Shown piece by piece: positions 58,660 to 64,000 of a stretch of DNA of 64,000 nt (position 1 is the stretch's first letter; every line of letters begins with the position of its first letter). A model generated the notes under the pieces. The model did no database searches and was not told the origin of the DNA. It saw nothing but the letters and a program-made list of their open reading frames with translations. Origin of the DNA: Lunularia cruciata (Eukaryota > Streptophyta > Marchantiopsida > Lunulariales > Lunulariaceae); NCBI GenBank assembly GCA_948567375.1, contig OX419762.1, forward strand, positions 25,673,465 through 25,737,464, read 5' to 3'. Made by a program: the position numbers and the translations under genes.

Positions 58660-59120
58660 TACAATGAAATATAAAGTAGAGTGAATCTCTCACTTAAATA
58701 TTTCCTAAGCACCTTATCAAAGGTCTTCTTGAAATCAATAAATGCAACATAGAGACCTCTACCAATACCCTTAGATTTCCATTACAAAACATGGATTACT
58801 AATAGGTGGTCCAAAGTACCAAACCCTTATCTAAAACCAGCTTGGCACTTGGCTCAAATTTTGTACTTTTCAACCCAAGTACTCAATCTCAACTCCAAAA
58901 TTCAACCATAAAACTTGGAAAAGATACTACCAACTAGTATGGTATGGTAATTGGTGATAAAATCTCCCTGGCCAGACTTGTGAATAGGAACTACCTTCTT
59001 CAAGCACCATTTATTTAGAAAGCCACACTTGATTGCCTCATTCAAGATAGAAGTGAGAATTGGAATCACATGGCTCCACCCCATTTCAGAAGTTCAACAC
59101 AAAGTCTATCAAGGTATTCA
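58660..59120 (-). mobile_element. LINE fragment B (RT part, internal deletion)
   Basis: It carries the terminal ~15 bp of the family (caatgaaatataaag at about 58671-58685) fused directly to RT sequence, so nearly all of the 3' half is deleted. RT blocks on the minus strand include the LKKVVPIHKSGQGDF and TNYHTILVGSIFSKFYG stretch (59000-58905) and the FIDF region near 58740. It is cut at 59120 by LINE D. Confidence 0.75.
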
Positions 59121-59965
59121 TCCTTACCAATTAACAATTAACAACTAATGAAAATAATGCTCGGAAAACCCAAAGAGTCAAAAGGCTAAAAACACAATAC
59201 AAAATATATGAAATGTGAGCCTAGGGCATCTGACCAATCTAGAACAAACTTATCCAATGTAAATCAATCTTGGTTATATATTTCCCTAATGCTAAAGCAC
59301 AAATATGTATGAGAGCTGAAAAATCACTACAACTAATCTGATGTCTAACTCTGATCTGTTGGTAACAAGGGCACTCAACAAAGACATGGTGTTCATCCTC
59401 AACTTTGCTCATAGTACACAATATGCAAAGCCGCATGGAGTGCTCTATCTGCTGCCAATGTCCTTGTTCCACTTCTAGTCTGTGAGAGCTAGTTCTATAT
59501 TGAGCAATAATGTGTCTTAGTGAAATAGATATCTTAGCCAAGAGATAATCTTGCTCACAGTACACCAACATAGGATTTAGAAGCTATTGATAGAACACCA
59601 TCTTGGTACCAAGTTTCTACCATAAGCAAAGTAAGAATTGCTCCTTGATTACCTCTTGTAGTGCAATAGGTTTCAATCTCTAATGTCACTCAAAAATATT
59701 TCACCTTGTGGCCCATGCAATCAGGTCTATATACAAACCAATAGATAGAGTGGCACAAAATTTTTGGTAGGGAAGTCTCTCATGCTCCATGGACCTTACC
59801 TTAGTAGCATATGTGAGAGCTAAGAACAAAACTTTAGCCTTAAGAGGAAAAAACCCTTTTTCAACAAGCAACAATACATAGGGAGTTTGAGTCCTCATCC
59901 CAAGTTCATCACACAAAAACACATTTTGAACTTTCTCCACCTTTTTCTATCATGTCTTCTTAGTA

Positions 59966-60644
59966 TTATGAACCGACCTGTCTCTCACTCAGGATGAACC
60001 TCTGATGGCTATTATGGTAGCGCACCATGGACTAAGAAAGCAAAGAACTCCAACTCCATCATACTCCTCCAAGGCTAACACTCGAAGACATTTCTCACTA
60101 GGGAACTCAATGAGAGAAGATAGTTGCAAATGAAAGGATGATAAGTACTTCCTCACCCCTAGTTTATATACTTGTGAAATAATTACGCACCAAAGTTACT
60201 AATTAGTGGAGTAACTCAATTACAAGGCTAAAAGTCAAAGAACGTGAAAAATCTAAGGAATATCCATACTTATAGGAATATTCTCTTAAGCATTTGGTCT
60301 TATCTTGACCCAACCACTAAGTCAAGGATTCCTTCACATGGGCTATCCTTGGACTATAGAAGAATTTGAAACACAAAGGCTTGTGTGTCCAAGAGTTCTC
60401 AAATCTTTTGTGAAAGTTGAACACTTAGGAATAATACCAAGTCAACACATTAGAATCCAAAATAGTGGTACTCATCTTTTCCACTTCCTCTAAAGTAAGG
60501 TCTTCTCTATCTAAGCTATGACTAACTTTAGCTAATCATGACTAATGTAGAACCATCTTTTATCTTTATATAAATAATATCTCTCAAGTACTTATAATAT
60601 AAACTAAATATCACAATAGCAAATATATACACAAATGGGTGTGA
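59966..60644 (-). mobile_element. solo LTR (679 bp) inserted in LINE D
   Basis: TAGTA at 59961-59965 and 60645-60649 flank the insert, and removing it restores the LINE sequence seen at 62575-62600. The minus strand is collinear with the degenerate LTR at 23080-23724 and shares a TATATAAACT box (about 60162-60171 in plus coordinates). The ends are not the usual TG...CA, so the exact border or family is uncertain. No internal sequence remains, as expected after LTR-LTR recombination. Confidence 0.7.
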
Positions 60645-61288
60645 TAGTACTTGGACCCCAAATCTGAGCACCGTAGAGAACCATTGGTTGCACAAGAGAT
60701 CTAAAAAACACCTTCTTCAAACCCCTATGGTAAGATAGGTAAGTCTAGAGCAATTCATGAGTGGATACAAAGCTCTAAACCCTACAAGGATTCAATTTTT
60801 AACACAAGTAGACCAATTATAGTCACGAGAAAACTCAAGGCCTAAGTACTTATAAGAAAAAACCTACTCAAAATGCTGTCCATCAAAAGAGAAAGGTGTG
60901 GCACCTTTAGAACCCACCACAATCACTTGGGACTTGTTGAGGTTCACTTCCATCTTTGTTTGATTGTAAAACAAAAGAAGAGAATCCAACAACTTCTGTA
61001 AACTCTTTGGATTGGTGGAGAGGAGTACTACATATCATAGAATCTAGAGATAACACCAATCAGATCTGGTGAAACACCAACTTCAGTGAGTCTCTCACTT
61101 AGAGATTTCTTAAGCACCTTATCAAAGGCTTCTTGAAATCAATAAATGCAACATAGAGAGCTCTCCCAACACCATTGGATTTCTACCATAAAACATGGAG
61201 TACTAATAGTGATCCAAATTACTAAAGCATGATCTAAAACCAGCTTGGCACTTAGCTTGAGTTATGTACTTTTCAGTCCAATTACTCA

Positions 61289-61374
61289 ATGAAACAACAA
61301 TGAAATATAAAGCTCAAAAGACCCAAAGAGTCAAATGGCTGAAAACATAATACAAAACACATGAAATGTTTCAT
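61289..61374 (-). mobile_element. 86-bp LINE-tail mini-insertion
   Basis: It interrupts the RT of LINE D; uninterrupted relatives read straight across (58878 and 55175). The content is only the last ~80 bp of the LINE family. The flanks share TCA(A). The ends ATGAAACA and TGTTTCAT are perfect inverted repeats, which may be chance. It has the same 5' limit as the 55947-56048 insert. Confidence 0.65.
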
Positions 61375-61737
61375 TCAACCTAGACTCCAAAATTTGACTC
61401 TACAACTTGGCAAAGATACTACCAACTAGTATGGTACAATAATTGGTGACCACATCTCTCTGGCCAAACTTGTGAACATGAACTACCTGCTTCAAGCACC
61501 ATCTGTTAGGGAGGCCATACTTGATTGTCTCATTCAAGAGAGAAGTAAGTACTAGAATTAGATAACCACCACCTCATTCAAAAGTTCAACACAAAGTGCA
61601 TCAAGGTCTTCAGCCTTACCATTGGCCAACTTTTTGAGTTGGTACTTAGAATCAACTTCAAAGATGGTGAGAGCAGATCCAATGCAAGGAGCCATGCTTG
61701 AGGTATCAAGGAAGAAGTACAAATCCTTGACAAAATC

Positions 61738-63386
61738 AACAATGATGAAACGATGAAATATAAAGCCCGGAAGACCCCAAAGAGTCAAAAGGCTAGAAAC
61801 ACAACACAAAACACATGAAATGTGAGCTTAGGCAAGAGCCTAGGGCATTTGACCAATCTAGAACAAATTAGCCTGATGTAAGCTAATCTTGGTCATATAC
61901 TTCCCCAATGCTAAAGCCTCAATCTGTAAGAGAGTTGAGAAATCACTACAAGTAATTGGATGTTTGACTCTGATTTGCATGTAACAAGGGCACTCAACAA
62001 ACACATGGTGCTTGTCCTCAACTTTGCTCATAGTACACAATATGCAAAGCCATAAGGATTGTTCTATCTGCTGCCAATGTCCTTGTTCTACTTCTAGACT
62101 ATGAGAATTAGTTCTATACTAAGCAATAACATGTCTAAGTGAAGTAGAAAACCTAGCCAAGAGATAATCTTGCTTGCAATATACCAACATAGGATTTACA
62201 AACTGCTGATAGAACACCATCTTGGTATTGGGTTCTTACCATAATCAAAGTAAGAACTACTTCTTGATCACCTCTCATAGTGCAATAGGCTCCAATCTCC
62301 AATGTTGCTCACAAACATTCCACCTTGTGGCCCATGCAATTAGCTATGTATACCAACCAATAGATAGAGTGGCACAAAAATCTTGGTAGGGAAGTCTCCA
62401 TGCTCCATGGACTTCACCTTAGTGGCATATGTGATAGCTAAGAAAAAAGCTTCAATCTCAAGAGGCAAAAATCTTGTTTCAGCAAGCAACAATACATAAG
62501 AAGTTTGAGTTCTCACTCCAAGTGCATCACACAAAAATAGTTTTTAAACTTTCTCTACCTTTTGCCACCATGTCTTCTTAGTACCTGGACCCCAAATCTG
62601 AGTACCATAGAGAACTACTGGCTGCACAAGAAATCTGAATAACACCTTCCTCAACTCCCATGTAGTAAGATGAGCAAGTCTATAGCAATTCATGAAGTGA
62701 ATAAAAAGCTCTAAACCCTACATTGATTCTCATCTTCAGCCAAGTAGACCAACTATAGTCATGAGAAAACTCAAGGCCCTAAGTACTTCTAAGAAGAAAC
62801 TTGCTCCAAATGTTGTCCATCAAAAAAGAAAAGTGTGACACCTTTAGAACTCACCACAATCACCTTGGATTTGTCAAGGTTCACTTCCATCTTTGTTTGA
62901 TTGCAAAAGCAAACAAGAGAATCTAATATCTTTTGTAAACTCTCTGGATTGGTAGAAAGAAGCACTACATCATCTGCATAAAGGGGTTCATGTGTCATCA
63001 AAGACCTGACATGTACACCTATAGCTCCAGCTTCCATAAGTAGTCTCTCTAGATCATCGATGAAGATTACAAATAGAGTTGTAGATAGAGAGAAGCTTTG
63101 AATCACACCCATTGTGCTCAAGACATCTTGAGAGCTAAAAGATGAAAGTCTCACAACCACTTTCTCATAGAGCCTAGAGATAGCACCAATCAGATCCAAT
63201 GAAATACCAACTCCATTGAGTCTCTCACTTAGAGATTTCCTAAGCACCTTATCAAAGGCCTTCTTGAAATCAATAAATGCAACATAGAGAGCTTTGCCAA
63301 AACCCTTAGCTTTCCACCACAAAAAATGGAGTACTAATAGGTGGTCCAAAGTACTAAAGCCTGATCTAAAACTAGCTTGGCACTTC
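61738..63386 (-). mobile_element. LINE fragment E with intact YADD motif
   Basis: The best-preserved RT in the window: the open frame 63349-62789 (186 codons) shows LYVAFIDFKKAFDKVLRKSL, GVIQSFSLSTTLFVIFIDDL (a degraded GxRQGxxLSP block) and LYADDVVLLS with both aspartates (residues 124-127), then NLDKSKVIVV. Downstream frames 62534-62340 and 62040-61858 carry the connecting domain and the C-terminal MSKVEDKHHVFVECP block. The 3' end near 61738 has the family tail with ATTGTT. It is cut at 63386 by a gypsy element on the other strand. Confidence 0.9.
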
Positions 63387-64000
63387 TATTCCCTTCAAGC
63401 TTGACAAAGTTACGCCAATTCTTGGGGATGGTTGGATACTATAGGAGGTTCATTTTCTCATTTTCCAACAAGGCTTATGCATTGACTATCTACATGAAGA
63501 AGGGTGTAGAATACATGGTGATTTTGGAGGACAAGAAGGCTCTCAAAGCTTTAGAGGAGCCCAAAAAATCCCTTGTTGTAGCTCCAATTCTTGCTAGACC
63601 TGATTGGAGCAAGCCTTTCATCCTCTACATTGATGCTTCTAATGAAGCTATAGGATGCACTCTTAGTCAATTAGACCAAGATGAGCATGATCATCTAATA
63701 ACTTATGCTAGTAGGCAGATGGTTTCAAAAGAAAAGAACTACTATGTCATGGAGAGAGAAGGGTTAGTAGTGATCTTTGGTCTCAAGAAGTTTAGACATT
63801 ACTTGATTGGAAGGAAAGCCACTATTGTCACAGATCACAAGGCTTTGAAGTACATCTTCAACAAGCCTAATGTGGAAGGGAGGCTAGCAAGGTGGATGAT
63901 ACTCTTTTATGAGTATGACTACACCATTGAGAATAGGCCAAGGAAAAAAATGCAAATGCTGATATGTTATCTAAGGCCTATGATCATGATGGAGATGAGC
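63387..64000 (+). mobile_element. Ty3/gypsy RT end and RNase H, runs off the window
   Basis: The plus strand reads KLRQFLGMVGYYRRFI (63410 on), then PILARPDWSKPFILYIDASN (RNase H first aspartate), ITYASRQM, KNYYVMEREGLVVIF, FRHYLIGRKATIVTDHKALK (catalytic D), and ARWMILFYEYDYTIENRPR. The frame is continuous to about 63945, where an A-rich run (aaggaaaaaaatg) loses one base; the expected NANADMLSKAYD block follows in the next frame. It is one of the least decayed pol fragments here. The left end is an abrupt junction with LINE E. Confidence 0.92.

Larger units (their letters stand above)
59121..61738 (-). mobile_element. LINE fragment D, carrying a solo LTR and a mini-insertion
   Basis: Minus-strand order from 61738: RT start (KAEDLDALCVELL near 61600), FIDF region near 61140, a deletion near 61030 that removes the YADD active site, then the connecting part, interrupted by a solo LTR at 59966-60644. 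It then continues through 59940-59701 (LGMRTQTPYVLLL, FFPLKAKVLFLALTYATK) to a C-terminal Cys/His block at 59571-59239: CILCTMSKVEDEHHVFVECP. The 3' end near 59121 has an (attaaca)-type tail. The 86-bp insertion at 61289-61374 sits in its RT. Confidence 0.85.

Overview
The window looks like nuclear DNA of a land plant with a large, repeat-rich genome. It holds spliced genes with GT/AG introns, a plastid-targeted arginine-pathway enzyme, an old nuclear copy of the plastid rRNA operon that includes the 4.5S gene, and decayed Ty1/copia, Ty3/gypsy (including a chromodomain chromovirus) and LINE elements. The lineage cannot be fixed from sequence alone; a fern-like or gymnosperm-like genome is an inference from how many old, unremoved elements remain. 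Only two islands have gene-like composition: about 12-19.6 kb and 34.6-37.9 kb.

Layout. 0-4.6 kb: AT-rich DNA, then a decayed plastid 16S-23S-4.5S-5S remnant on the minus strand. 7.8-10.9 kb: decayed gypsy pol (+) interrupted by an LTR. 10.9-11.8 kb: a degenerate array of about 175-bp monomers (-). 14.2-19.1 kb: a Myb/SANT (trihelix-like) gene followed on the same strand by a PIF/Harbinger transposase-like gene that has lost two of its three catalytic acids and its frame. 21.2-23.0 kb: a second monomer array (+) followed by a short ORF. 23.1-24.6 kb: LTR relics. 24.6-33.4 kb: one LINE (+) split by a 5.5-kb chromovirus (-) with TG...CA ends and a 5-bp target duplication. 34.9-37.6 kb: an intact three-exon acetylornithine aminotransferase gene. 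38.0-41.5 kb: Ty1/copia (-). 41.5-43.9 kb and 48.3-50.4 kb: two opposed copies of an LTR-associated coiled-coil ORF. 46.8-48.3 kb: a second chromovirus 5' end. 50.4-54.1 kb: two nearly identical gypsy fragments. 54.2-63.4 kb: nested LINEs (mostly -), a third monomer array with the same ORF, a solo LTR and two very short LINE-tail insertions. 63.4-64 kb: gypsy RT/RNase H (+).

How it fits together. The only gene expected to be working is acetylornithine aminotransferase (chloroplast arginine/ornithine synthesis). The Myb plus Harbinger pair matches the two-protein arrangement of PIF/Harbinger elements and of plant proteins domesticated from them, but here it is damaged. The least explained structures are the dispersed 175-bp monomer arrays tied to a short ORF, the coiled-coil LTR family, the LINE-tail mini-insertions, and the chromovirus LTR packed with heat-shock-element-like GAAnnTTC repeats just upstream of its TATA box.
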